From Geoalkalibacter subterraneus (GTDB lineage Bacteria; Desulfobacterota; Desulfuromonadia; Desulfuromonadales; Geoalkalibacteraceae), in assembly GCF_000827125.1 (NCBI RefSeq), contig NZ_CP010311.1, forward strand, positions 1,550,001 to 1,614,000: 64,000 nt of DNA, given 5' to 3'. A program made the translations under genes and the position numbers. Below the pieces are notes generated by a model. That model ran no database searches, had not been told where the DNA came from, and worked only from the letters and a program-made list of their open reading frames with translations. Within the stretch, counting starts at the first letter, position 1, and the number at the start of each line of letters is the position of its first letter. Below, piece by piece: positions 1 through 8,091 of this stretch.

Positions 1-1074
1 GACAACCGGGCCGATATCGCTCTGCAGGCGGAAAACCTGTTCGGCACCCCGATCCGGGTGAAAAACAGTGTGACTTCCGAGCGCTTCCTGATCGATCCCC
101 TGCTGGCCGGTCCTGCCGCGGCGGCTGCGGCAGACGATAACAAGTCAATCGGCACGGAAGGAAAAAAAGCGCCGGCTGAAGAAATCGGGCCTTTCGATAT
201 TCCTGTGCAGGCTGAAGGAACGGTGAAGATCGCCGAGGCGCTCTACAAGGGGCTTTCCATCAACAATTTCGATATGGCGTACCGCCTGGTCGACAACGTT
301 TTCACCATCGATAAAATGACCGGTGAGATGGCCGGCGGAACCTTCAACAACACAGCCCGGGTCGATCTGAGGCAGAAAGGCCTTGTCTATCAAACCAATA
401 TCGACGTGGAGCGGCTCGGAGCCGATTCCTTCATGCAGGCTTTTTTTCCCAAGGCGCGGGGTACGGTTTTCGGCGATCTGTCCCTGGATCTGGCGATGCA
501 GGGCAAGGGAACTCTGGTCGAGACAATTAAGAGGAACATCTCCGGCAAGGGGGATTTCGCCCTTTTTGACGGCCGTATTACAGGCTCCGGCCTTGTCGAA
601 GGATTGTCGCAGTTTCTCTCCCTTGACGAGTTGAAGGAAATCCAGGTCGGCCAGGCCAAGGGGAATATCGTCATCGAGCAGGGCAGGGTGAAGCTCAACA
701 GCTCCTTCACCGGTGATCGCGTCAAGGCCAGCCCGCAGGGCACCATCGGCCTTGACGGCGGACTCGATCTCAGCCTGAACGCACTGCTCGCCCCGGCACT
801 GGCGCAGAAACTCGACAGCAAAGGGCAGATCTCCAGTTTTCTTGCCGATGAAGAAGGGTGGACCCAGTTGCCCTTGAAAGTGGCCGGCACGTTCACCTCA
901 CCCCGCTTTGCTCTTGATACGTCCGGTGTCCAAGAACAGGTCAAGCAGAAAGCCCGGGAGGAAATCGAGAAGAAGGTTTTCGAAAAACTGCTTCCCAAGG
1001 ATGGAGCGGAAGGGGAGCAGGATTCCGGGCGGCAACAGCTGAAAGATGCGGTGAAAGGCCTTTTCGGCCGTTAA
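1..1074 (+). CDS. AsmA family protein, C-terminal part (5' end outside window)
   Basis: The reading frame is open from base 1, so this is the C-terminal 357 residues of a longer protein cut by the window edge. The pattern of alternating beta strands, the segment around GDLSLDLAMQGKGTL and the run GLDGGLDLSLNALLAP are typical of the C-terminal AsmA/TamB-like repeat region. These inner-membrane-anchored periplasmic proteins affect outer-membrane lipid or protein homeostasis. The tail is rich in K, E and Q and reads as a coiled or disordered end. The next gene starts 88 bases on in the same direction. Family assignment is good; specific role unknown. Confidence 0.75.
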   Translation, partial: DNRADIALQAENLFGTPIRVKNSVTSERFLIDPLLAGPAAAAAADDNKSIGTEGKKAPAEEIGPFDIPVQAEGTVKIAEALYKGLSINNFDMAYRLVDNVFTIDKMTGEMAGGTFNNTARVDLRQKGLVYQTNIDVERLGADSFMQAFFPKARGTVFGDLSLDLAMQGKGTLVETIKRNISGKGDFALFDGRITGSGLVEGLSQFLSLDELKEIQVGQAKGNIVIEQGRVKLNSSFTGDRVKASPQGTIGLDGGLDLSLNALLAPALAQKLDSKGQISSFLADEEGWTQLPLKVAGTFTSPRFALDTSGVQEQVKQKAREEIEKKVFEKLLPKDGAEGEQDSGRQQLKDAVKGLFGR

Positions 1075-1162
1075 ACATTACCGTGCCGGACTTGACAGCC
1101 TCAATGGCACCGTTAAAGTTTTCGGATACAGTCAAGATTCCAGCAGAAGCGAGGTGTAAAGA

Positions 1163-1678
1163 ATGAACGTTTTTGACTTTGCCATGAAAATGGAAACGGA
1201 CGCGGAAACCTATTATAAAAAACTGGCCGAACAGTCACAGGTCGAGGGGATCAAAAATATTTTTCTTGATCTGGCGGCCGATGAGAAAAAACACCATGAA
1301 ATGTTTCAGACGCTTAAAGACCGAACCGGAAATACGGCCATGGAAGAGAGTGCAGCCCTGGAGAACGCCCGCAACGCATTCTCCCGGATGCTCGAACAGA
1401 AGCCGTCTGCAGATCAGCTGCAGGGCGATCTTGAGGCCTATCGTCATGCCATGAAGATGGAAGCCGAGGGTGCCCGGGTTTATGAAAAGGCCCTGGCCGA
1501 GGAAACTGATCCTGAGGTCAAGACTCTGCTCGAGCGCATCATCAAGGAGGAACAGAAGCATTTCAATATCGTTGAGAACGTTTACAATTTCGCCAATGCA
1601 CCCAACGAACATCTGGCCTGGGCGGAGTTCAGCAATCTGGAAGAATTCCGCAATTTCGGCCGTGATGTGGGGGCGTGA
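1163..1678 (+). CDS. Ferritin-like / rubrerythrin-type diiron protein
   Basis: 171 residues, all helical. Two ferritin-like halves are visible. The first has METDAE near residue 10 and DEKKHHEMF near residue 40; the second has MEAEGARVYEKA and KEEQKHFNIVE. This gives the paired E...ExxH ligands of a diiron four-helix bundle. There is no rubredoxin CxxC domain, so it is an erythrin-like single-domain protein. Such proteins usually handle peroxide or iron in anaerobes. AGCGAGG-like bases lie before the ATG. A terminator follows, so it is probably monocistronic. A second ferritin-like protein lies at 24628. Confidence 0.8.
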   Translation: MNVFDFAMKMETDAETYYKKLAEQSQVEGIKNIFLDLAADEKKHHEMFQTLKDRTGNTAMEESAALENARNAFSRMLEQKPSADQLQGDLEAYRHAMKMEAEGARVYEKALAEETDPEVKTLLERIIKEEQKHFNIVENVYNFANAPNEHLAWAEFSNLEEFRNFGRDVGA

Positions 1679-1698
1679 TTCCTGGTGTGCATGAATTG

Positions 1699-1740
1699 GA
1701 AAAACAGGGGGGACCGGCAGCGGTTCGCTCCTGTTTTTCT
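1699..1740 (+). terminator. Rho-independent terminator after the ferritin-like gene
   Basis: GAAAAACAGG pairs with CTCCTGTTTTTC across a GC-rich loop, and the 3' arm ends in a T run. It lies about 20 bases after the stop codon. Confidence 0.7.
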
Positions 1741-1799
1741 TTCCAGACCTGCTACATTGATTTGCAATTCTGGCTGGAAGGAGCAGATTGGAGGCGCAA

Positions 1800-2612
1800 A
1801 TGCGGAATTTGCCGCTTTTAGTGATGATTTTTATTGCCATGCTGTTTTTCAGTCCGGTGATCGGATATGCAGAAGTTCGCTCCATTGTCCTCGAACATGC
1901 CCAGGCGCGCGAGCTGGTGCCAGTGCTCGAACAGCTGTTCGCAGGTGAGGTCAGGATTGCCGTCTCGGGGAATACCGTGATTCTGCGGGGAGATGCTGCG
2001 GAGTTGGCTGATGCGGCGAAAATCATCGAAGATCTCGATGTCGAACGGGAGGTGTTGCGGGTTGCCGTGCGACAGGATTCCCGCTCGATCGACAGCGGAG
2101 TGCACTATGGGGAGGATAGTACAGGGGCAGGGAAAGACGGCGGGCTTAAACGGCTCGGCAATGCTTCTGAAACCGTCAATCAGTTCGTACGGGTTCTTGA
2201 TGGAGGACAGGCCATGATCACGGTGGGGCAGGAGGTTCCCTATACCGCTGAAATGGCCGTGTGGGTCGGAAAGTATGGCGGACGGGGCATGGCCAGACGG
2301 ATTGATTTCCAGAGCGTGGAAACCGGTTTTTTTGTCAGCCCCAGGTTGCACGGCGACCAGGTCCTGCTTGAAGTTACACCCTATTTGCGTGAGTTTGCCG
2401 GCGATGCGGCAGAATCCTCCGGTGCCCGGCCGGTCTTGTTTCAGGAGGCGATGACGCGGGTTCCTGTACCCCTTGGTCGCTGGGTCGACCTGGCCGGTCA
2501 TTTTTACGGTGGAAGTGATATTGGCGGAGATTTCGTGCGTTTCAGTACCGGGCAGCAGACAGGGCAGCGCGCTATTCAGATCAGGGTGGATCGGGAGAGT
2601 AAAAGTCCTTGA
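1800..2612 (+). CDS. Short secretin-like exported protein
   Basis: 270 residues from the ATG at 1800, which has GGAGG six bases upstream. A TTG at 1788 would add four residues. An N-terminal hydrophobic stretch ends near VIGYAE and looks like a signal peptide. Next is an N1/NolW-like segment (VLEHAQARELVPVLEQLF, then IIEDLDVERE). The C-terminal half has secretin beta-domain features (GQEVPYTAEMAVWV, VSPRLHGDQVLLEVTPYL). It is far shorter than a full GspD or PilQ (550-750 residues) and has no partner secretion genes beside it. It may be a stand-alone secretin-like protein or a reduced homologue. Confidence 0.6.
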   Translation: MRNLPLLVMIFIAMLFFSPVIGYAEVRSIVLEHAQARELVPVLEQLFAGEVRIAVSGNTVILRGDAAELADAAKIIEDLDVEREVLRVAVRQDSRSIDSGVHYGEDSTGAGKDGGLKRLGNASETVNQFVRVLDGGQAMITVGQEVPYTAEMAVWVGKYGGRGMARRIDFQSVETGFFVSPRLHGDQVLLEVTPYLREFAGDAAESSGARPVLFQEAMTRVPVPLGRWVDLAGHFYGGSDIGGDFVRFSTGQQTGQRAIQIRVDRESKSP

Positions 2613-2654
2613 CACCTGCCGCAGGATTCTGATATTCATACGCCTCACAAGTTC

Positions 2655-2728
<74 letters not shown>

Positions 2729-2736
2729 GTTCCAAG

Positions 2737-2765
2737 AAAAAGCCGGTTTCGTACCGGCTTTTTTC
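2737..2765 (+). terminator. Terminator downstream of tRNA-Cys
   Basis: The hairpin AAAGCCGGT / ACCGGCTTT has a short loop and is followed by a T tract, nine bases after the tRNA 3' end. Confidence 0.85.
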
Positions 2766-2804
2766 ATTTCTGCTTCCGAGTGAATTTCGGTTACACTCAC
2801 TCCC

Positions 2805-3626
2805 ATGCATCTCCTCACTTTTGAAAGTCTCAGCCTGTTTCTCGTCCTCGGCTCTCTGGCCGGGTTTACGGCCGGTCTTTTCGGCATCGGCGGCGGCGTT
2901 ATCCTGGTTCCTCTTTTCCTGTGGGCGTTCGAGGTCGCCGGATTTTCTTCCGACCTGATTGTTCATATGGCTTTCGGCACCAGCCTGGCGATTATCGTTC
3001 CGACCGCTTTCAGCAGCACTCTCGGTCATCGCAAAAGAGGCAACGTCGACTGGCATCAGGTCGTTTATCTCGGGCTTGCCGCCATATTCGGCGCTGTTAT
3101 GGGGGCAATGGCGGCGGTCAATCTGCCGGGAGAAGTCCTCAAGGCCTTATTCGGTATCATGCAGGTGGGAGTCGGGTTGAAGATGTTTTTATATCATCCT
3201 CATCTACCTCCGGAAGAACGGAAAGGCATTGCGGTCTGGAAGTTTTTTGTGGTCGGTGGCTGCGGCGGTTTTTTTTCGGCATTCTTCGGTATCGGGGGAG
3301 GAGTTGTCGCAGTTCCCCTGATGGTGGTTCTGCTGCGTCTTCCCATCCATCTGGCCGTGGGCAATTCCAGTGCGCTGGTTATGGTTTCCGCGCTGTGGGG
3401 TACGCTGTGCTATCTCTCCCTGGGATGGAGCGAGGCCCATCTGCCGCCATTTTCCCTGGGGTACGTCAACCTGCTGGTGGCGGTGCTGGTGGCGCCCCTG
3501 AGCATGATTTTCGCACGTGTTGGAGCCCGGGTTGCTTCACATACGCGGCATGATAGACTGATGAAGATCTTCGCGGTATTTCTGATTTTCATTGGTTTGC
3601 GGATTGCTTACAAAGTCTGGTTCTAA
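2805..3626 (+). CDS. TSUP family permease (TauE/SafE type, sulfite/organosulfonate exporter family)
   Basis: 273 residues with about eight membrane segments. The two-fold internal repeat of the family is clear: FGIGGGVILVPLF near residue 26 and FGIGGGVVAVPLM near residue 164. DUF81/TauE-SafE members move sulfite, sulfoacetate or similar anions across the inner membrane; the substrate cannot be read here. The gene follows the tRNA terminator and is separated by 19 bases from the MEMO-family gene, so the two may share a transcript. Confidence 0.88.
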   Translation: MHLLTFESLSLFLVLGSLAGFTAGLFGIGGGVILVPLFLWAFEVAGFSSDLIVHMAFGTSLAIIVPTAFSSTLGHRKRGNVDWHQVVYLGLAAIFGAVMGAMAAVNLPGEVLKALFGIMQVGVGLKMFLYHPHLPPEERKGIAVWKFFVVGGCGGFFSAFFGIGGGVVAVPLMVVLLRLPIHLAVGNSSALVMVSALWGTLCYLSLGWSEAHLPPFSLGYVNLLVAVLVAPLSMIFARVGARVASHTRHDRLMKIFAVFLIFIGLRIAYKVWF

Positions 3627-3645
3627 AGACCTGAGGAGATCTGCC

Positions 3646-4446
3646 ATGGTGCGTAAACCTGCCGTTGCTGGACAGTTCTACCCCGGTGAGGAACAATCCC
3701 TGCGCGAAACCGTTGCGGCCCTTGTCCCGGAAGGGGAACAGCGGCATGCGTTGGGCGTTGTTTCCCCTCATGCCGGCTACGTCTATTCCGGCGCGATTGC
3801 CGGTGCCGTTTTCAGCTGTGTTCATGTTCCCGAGACCGTTGTGATCCTGGGCCCCAACCATCAGGGTGCCGGGCACCAAGCCGCCGTCTACCCGGGGAGA
3901 GCCTGGGAAACCCCTCTGGGGCGCAGTGAAATCGATGCCGAACTGAGCCGGAGACTTGTTCAATCCTGCGATCTTCTGCAGGAAGACGAAGCGGCACATC
4001 GGTTTGAGCACTCCCTTGAGGTTCAACTCCCGTTTCTTCAATATCTCAATCCTTCCCTCCGAATCGTTTCCATCTGCCTGTCCCATGCCCGTCCCGATGA
4101 ACTGGTCGGGTTGGGTGAACAGATGGCCGAAGTTCTTCGGGAAGATGGTCGAGAGATCCTGCTGGTGGCCAGTTCGGATATGACCCATTACGAATCCGCG
4201 CAGGATGCGCAGAGAAAAGACATGGCCGCCATCGATCAGATCCTCGCCCTAGACCCGGTAGGGCTTTACCGGGTTGTCGCCGAACAGGGGATCACCATGT
4301 GCGGTGTCGTGCCGACAGTGGTCATGCTCAGCGCCTGCAACCGCCTGGGAGCCAAAAAGGCCACCCTGGTGCGATACGGCAACAGCGGGGATGTCACCGG
4401 CGACCGGCGTGAGGTCGTGGGATATGCCGGCCTTGTGGTCGAATAA
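3646..4446 (+). CDS. MEMO-family protein (AmmeMemoRadiSam system protein B)
   Basis: 266 residues from the ATG at 3646, chosen because GAGGAG sits seven bases upstream; an in-frame start at 3592 would overlap the upstream permease. Family marks are RKPAVAGQFYPG at the N-terminus, VSPHAGYVYSG, LGPNHQG, and HSLEVQLPFLQ. The His/Asp set resembles extradiol dioxygenases. In many anaerobes it is found with an AMMECR1 protein and a radical SAM enzyme, but neither is in this window. The protein is cytoplasmic; its reaction is not settled. Confidence 0.9.
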   Translation: MVRKPAVAGQFYPGEEQSLRETVAALVPEGEQRHALGVVSPHAGYVYSGAIAGAVFSCVHVPETVVILGPNHQGAGHQAAVYPGRAWETPLGRSEIDAELSRRLVQSCDLLQEDEAAHRFEHSLEVQLPFLQYLNPSLRIVSICLSHARPDELVGLGEQMAEVLREDGREILLVASSDMTHYESAQDAQRKDMAAIDQILALDPVGLYRVVAEQGITMCGVVPTVVMLSACNRLGAKKATLVRYGNSGDVTGDRREVVGYAGLVVE

Positions 4447-4478
4447 GCCCCCGGCGATCAGGTGAGATTATAAAATCC

Positions 4479-4507
4479 TTGGCATATTGCGGGTTTTGCA
4501 GTATATA
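4479..4507 (+). promoter_or_regulatory. Sigma-70-like promoter candidate upstream of gltX
   Basis: TTGGCA (4479-4484) and TATATA (4502-4507) are separated by 17 bases. Transcription would start near 4514, exactly at the foot of the hairpin at 4513-4543, so this could be an attenuated leader or a chance match. Confidence 0.4.
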
Positions 4508-4512
4508 AGACG

Positions 4513-4543
4513 GGGTCGCTTACTTACGAGGCGGCCCTTTTTT
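4513..4543 (+). terminator. Hairpin with T tract between the MEMO gene and gltX
   Basis: GGGTCGC (4513-4519) pairs with GCGGCCC (4531-4537, one G-U) and is followed directly by six T. It may end the MEMO transcript or attenuate a gltX leader. Confidence 0.55.
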
Positions 4544-4573
4544 ATGTAAAAACGTAGTAGCTATTCACCTCGC

Positions 4574-4676
4574 GGGATCGCAACTCCCATGACAAGGGCG
4601 TTTGGCGCCAGGGAGGGCGCCAATCGAACGGCCAGGGATGGCGAAAAGTGGCCCTTGTCATGGGAGTTGCGATCCC
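4574..4676. repeat. Palindromic intergenic repeat, copy 1
   Basis: Outer arms of about 26 bases are perfect inverted repeats, beginning GGGATCGCAACTCCCATG and ending in its complement. The core holds a second hairpin, GGCGCC AGGGAG GGCGCC, and the motif CCAGGGATGGCG. The same element recurs at 16205, 21367, 28497 (divergent) and 31622. Copy 1 has its core in the opposite orientation to the copies at 16205, 21367 and 31622. It lies in the gltX leader. Confidence 0.85.
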
Positions 4677-4715
4677 ATGCTGGACAGTTACAAAACGTAT
4701 TTCAAGGAGTGACTT

Positions 4716-6116
4716 ATGTCTGACCTGCGAGTCCGTTTCGCGCCCAGCCCGACCGGGTATCTCCATATCGGCGGCGCACGAACCGCACTGTTCAACTACC
4801 TGCTGGCACGGAAGGAAAAAGGCACCTTTGTCCTGCGCATCGAGGATACCGACGTGGCGCGGTCCACCCAGGAATCCACCGATGCCATCCTCAATGCCAT
4901 GGAATGGCTTGGACTCAGCTACGATGAAGGGCCGTATTACCAGTCGGAACGTTTCGACCTCTACCGTGAAAAAGTCGAAGAGCTTCTCGAAAAGGGACTG
5001 GCTTACCGCTGCTACTGTACTCCGGAGGAGTTGGAGGAGAAGCGTAAAAAGGCCCAGGAGGAGGGGCGCAAGCCCAAGTACGACGGCACCTGCCGCGAGC
5101 GGGCAGATCAGCCGGAGGATCAGCCGTATGTCGTGCGCTTTCGCTCTCCCCAGCAAGGCGCGGTGACGTTTGTCGATCGCATCAAAGGGGCGATCACCTT
5201 CAGCAACGATGAGCTCGATGATCTCATTATTCAGCGCACCGACGGGACGCCGACCTATAATTTCGTGGTTGTCATTGACGATGCGACCATGGGGATCAAC
5301 CTGATTATTCGCGGCGACGATCACATCAACAATACACCGCGCCAGATTCTGCTTTACCAGGCGCTGGGCTACGACGTGCCGACATTCGCCCATGTCCCGA
5401 TGATCCTCGGCGAGGACAAAACACGTCTATCCAAGCGTCACGGCGCCACGTCGGTAATGGCTTACAGGGAGATGGGCTATCTGCCCGAGGCCCTGGTCAA
5501 TTACCTGGTGCGCCTGGGGTGGTCCCATGGCGATCAGGAAATTTTTTCCATGCAGGAGCTGATCGAGAAGTTTTCCCTGGAGCATGTCGGCAAGGCGGCA
5601 GGAGTCTTCAACCCCGGCAAGCTGTTGTGGCTCAATGAGCATTACATCAAGACCGGCGATCCGGCGCGTCTGGGAGAGTTGCTGCGTCCGTTTCTTGAAG
5701 CCAAGGGGCTCAGCCCTGAAGGCGGACCCGCTCTGCCGGAGGTTGTGACCACCCTGCGCGACCGCGCAAAGACGTTGGTGGAAATGGCCGATGGGGCCGC
5801 CTTCTATTACAAAAAAGAGCTTGAATTCGATGGCAAGGCCGTCGCCAAGTTTCTTACGGAGGACAAAGTTCCCGTCTTTAAGAGCCTCATTGCAGGTTTG
5901 GAGAAAGCCTCCGACTGGAACCACGACAGCATCGAGGCGGTTTTCAACAAGGTGATGAAAGATTATGAGCTCAAGCTGGGGAAAGTGGCTCAACCGGTCC
6001 GTGTTGCGTTGACCGGAGGCACGACCAGCCCGAGCATTTTTGAAGTCATCCAGGTCCTTGGGCGGGAAACCACTTTGCGTCGACTGAAAGAGGTTTTTCC
6101 TCTTTGCGGGGCGTAA
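4716..6116 (+). CDS. gltX: Glutamyl-tRNA synthetase
   Basis: 466 residues, the normal bacterial length. It charges tRNA-Glu (and in some bacteria tRNA-Gln) in the cytoplasm. Seen in sequence: the HIGH-type signature [13 protein letters not shown] near residue 15; a CYC...C zinc-like cluster (YRCYCTPEE, then GTCRE) near residues 100-125; [12 protein letters not shown] as the KMSKS-type loop near residue 235; and a helical anticodon-binding C-terminus. AAGGAG sits before the ATG. The leader carries a long palindromic repeat. Single gene with a weak terminator after it. Confidence 0.97.
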   Translation: MSDLRVRFAPSPTGYLHIGGARTALFNYLLARKEKGTFVLRIEDTDVARSTQESTDAILNAMEWLGLSYDEGPYYQSERFDLYREKVEELLEKGLAYRCYCTPEELEEKRKKAQEEGRKPKYDGTCRERADQPEDQPYVVRFRSPQQGAVTFVDRIKGAITFSNDELDDLIIQRTDGTPTYNFVVVIDDATMGINLIIRGDDHINNTPRQILLYQALGYDVPTFAHVPMILGEDKTRLSKRHGATSVMAYREMGYLPEALVNYLVRLGWSHGDQEIFSMQELIEKFSLEHVGKAAGVFNPGKLLWLNEHYIKTGDPARLGELLRPFLEAKGLSPEGGPALPEVVTTLRDRAKTLVEMADGAAFYYKKELEFDGKAVAKFLTEDKVPVFKSLIAGLEKASDWNHDSIEAVFNKVMKDYELKLGKVAQPVRVALTGGTTSPSIFEVIQVLGRETTLRRLKEVFPLCGA

Positions 6117-6142
6117 TATAAGGGATTTTTCATCGTTTTCGA

Positions 6143-6175
6143 ATGGCCTCCAGGTGGGGGCCTTTCGATTTTTAA
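6143..6175 (+). terminator. Possible terminator after gltX
   Basis: GGCCTCC pairs with GGGGGCC over a four-base loop and is followed by a broken T-rich stretch. Weaker than the other terminators listed. Confidence 0.4.
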
Positions 6176-6179
6176 CAAG

Positions 6180-6648
6180 AACTGTTCATGAACATTTCAG
6201 CTTCTGATTTTTCCCCTGAAAAAAGACGATACGACTTGTCCACAGAAGCTGTGGAAAAGTCCTTGGAAAACCCTGAAAAGGTCGCCGCGAGGGGCGAGAT
6301 CACGGGCTGAATAACGAAATGCATAAAAAATGTGCAACGAAAAAACACAATAAAAACAATAGCTTATCAAAAAGTGTCGACAGTTCGCTGGTTTGTGAGC
6401 AATAAGGAAATCCCCTGATGGTCACTTTCGACCAGATCGGGCGCGCTGTTTAATTGTTGTTGAAAAGTCCAGGCTGAACCCCGCCTTCGAGTGTGGGTTT
6501 AGATCATAAGGAGAAGCCCTGTTCTGTGACAAAGACGATCCTCGAAAAGGCTTTGCGCGATATCATCTTGCCCGCGAATCCAAAACCCATTACCATAGGA
6601 ACTTCACCTTCTGAAATATTCCTGTAACTGATCCAGTACGGTAGGCAT
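6180..6648. other. Intergenic region without a recognised gene
   Basis: About 470 bases between gltX and the RelA/SpoT-like gene. It is AT-rich between 6310 and 6380. It holds two inverted DnaA-box-like 9-mers, TTGTCCACA (6236-6244) and TTTTCCACA on the minus strand (6250-6258). No convincing ORF on either strand; a small RNA could be hidden here but I cannot assign one. Confidence 0.5.
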
Positions 6649-8091
6649 ATGCCTGAGTTTGATGAACGAACACAACAACGCATGATTTCTGAAATCATGG
6701 AGCTGCTGGTGACTCACTACGGTGGGGGCATGAGCGAGCAGCAACTCGATTCGTCCATCACCCTCCTGCAGAAAGCCATCGATCTCGCCCGCACCAGCCA
6801 CGAGGGGCAGTTCCGCAAGTCCGGCGAACCCTATTTTTTTCATCCTCTGCGGGTTTCGCATCTGGCCGCCAGGCACTGGATGGATTTCAATTCCGTCTTT
6901 GCCGCACTACTTCATGATGTGGTTGAAGATACGCCCGTCACTCTTGAAGAGGTGCAGGATGAGTTCGGCGAAGAAGTTGCCGTTCTGGTCAACGGCCTGA
7001 CCAAAGCATCCGATGAAAACCTCAGCCGTGAAACCCTCAAAGCCAAGACCTACCGTAAGACCGTGCTTCTGGCCATCGAAGATGTCCGCGTTCTATGCCT
7101 CAAATTCTGGGACCGTATCGACAATCTTCAAACCATCGGAGCACTGGCGCCCAACAAACAGAAGCTGATCGCTGAAGAGACGCGGGCTATTTATGTTCCC
7201 CTGGCCCGGCATCTCGGAATGGGGCGGGTTTCCTCTGAGTTGGAGGCGCTCTCCCTGCGCATCCTCTATCCCCGCCGCTACCGTCGTTATCGCAACACCA
7301 TGGATCATCTGCGTGAGCGGGTCGATCCGAAGCTGCGCCGCATCCGTTCCAAATTTCAGAATGCGGCTGAAAAGCAGAAGCTCGACGTTCTTATTCGCGA
7401 CCGCTGGCGTCCTTTTTCCATTCCTGCCGCCAAGGTGCTTGGCCGTGGCGTTTCCACGCTCTACACCCTGGAGATCCAGGTTGACCGAACTATGGACGCC
7501 TACCTCGCACTGGGCCTTCTGCACAGCCTTTTCCCGCCCATCCCAGGAAAGCTGCGCGACCATCTTCATTTTACCTCCCAGTTCGGCTACCAGGCGATTA
7601 AAACAACCGTTCAGGCGAACGAATATCGCATGCGGGTTGAAATCACCACGCGTAAGCTTGCGCGATTCAATGATTCCGGTGTGCTTGCGCCCGGATTCGA
7701 GTTCAGGGCCACCAATTTCCGCGGCTTGATGAAATCGCTTCTGGAGGGAGAGTCGCCTTTTGATACCGAGAGCCTGCGTTTGGCTTCGGCCTCCATTCAG
7801 GTTTATACGCCGGCCGGCGATATGCGTACGCTTCCCGAAGGAAGCAGTGCCCTTGATTTTGCTTTCGAGATCCATGAGGAGTTGGGACTTTATGCCCGAC
7901 GTGCCCGCGTCAATGGACAAACGCGCCTGCTGCGTTACCGTCTGCTCGATGGCGACCAGGTCGCCATTGAAGCCAGTGCGGCCCCCGAGGTCCTGCCAAA
8001 ATGGCTCGACTGGGCTGTGACACCCAAGGCGCGTAACGCAATCCGTCGCTTCCTGCGCAGTAAAGTTAAAGGAGATGGCAAAAATGATTGA
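6649..8091 (+). CDS. RelA/SpoT-type HD hydrolase with degenerate (p)ppGpp synthetase domain and TGS domain
   Basis: 480 residues against about 700 for full RelA or SpoT. The N-terminal HD hydrolase domain looks intact: HPLRVSHLA, LLHDVVEDT and KFWDRIDNLQT (residues 60-165) match the metal-binding and catalytic motifs. The following synthetase-like domain keeps the fold (LLHSLFPPIPGKLRDHL, GYQAIKTTV), but STLYTLEIQVD and RVEITTR replace the acidic metal and substrate motifs. A TGS-like domain (YTPAGDMRTLPEGSSALDFAFEIH) follows near residue 385. The C-terminal ACT/zinc-finger region is missing. I infer a (p)ppGpp hydrolase-only enzyme or a regulator. Confidence 0.8.
   Translation: MPEFDERTQQRMISEIMELLVTHYGGGMSEQQLDSSITLLQKAIDLARTSHEGQFRKSGEPYFFHPLRVSHLAARHWMDFNSVFAALLHDVVEDTPVTLEEVQDEFGEEVAVLVNGLTKASDENLSRETLKAKTYRKTVLLAIEDVRVLCLKFWDRIDNLQTIGALAPNKQKLIAEETRAIYVPLARHLGMGRVSSELEALSLRILYPRRYRRYRNTMDHLRERVDPKLRRIRSKFQNAAEKQKLDVLIRDRWRPFSIPAAKVLGRGVSTLYTLEIQVDRTMDAYLALGLLHSLFPPIPGKLRDHLHFTSQFGYQAIKTTVQANEYRMRVEITTRKLARFNDSGVLAPGFEFRATNFRGLMKSLLEGESPFDTESLRLASASIQVYTPAGDMRTLPEGSSALDFAFEIHEELGLYARRARVNGQTRLLRYRLLDGDQVAIEASAAPEVLPKWLDWAVTPKARNAIRRFLRSKVKGDGKND

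Noticed and set aside
6236-6258. Chromosome origin (oriC) suggested by two DnaA-like boxes
   Set aside because: Only two boxes, no dnaA, dnaN, gidA or rpmH genes nearby, and no cluster of boxes.
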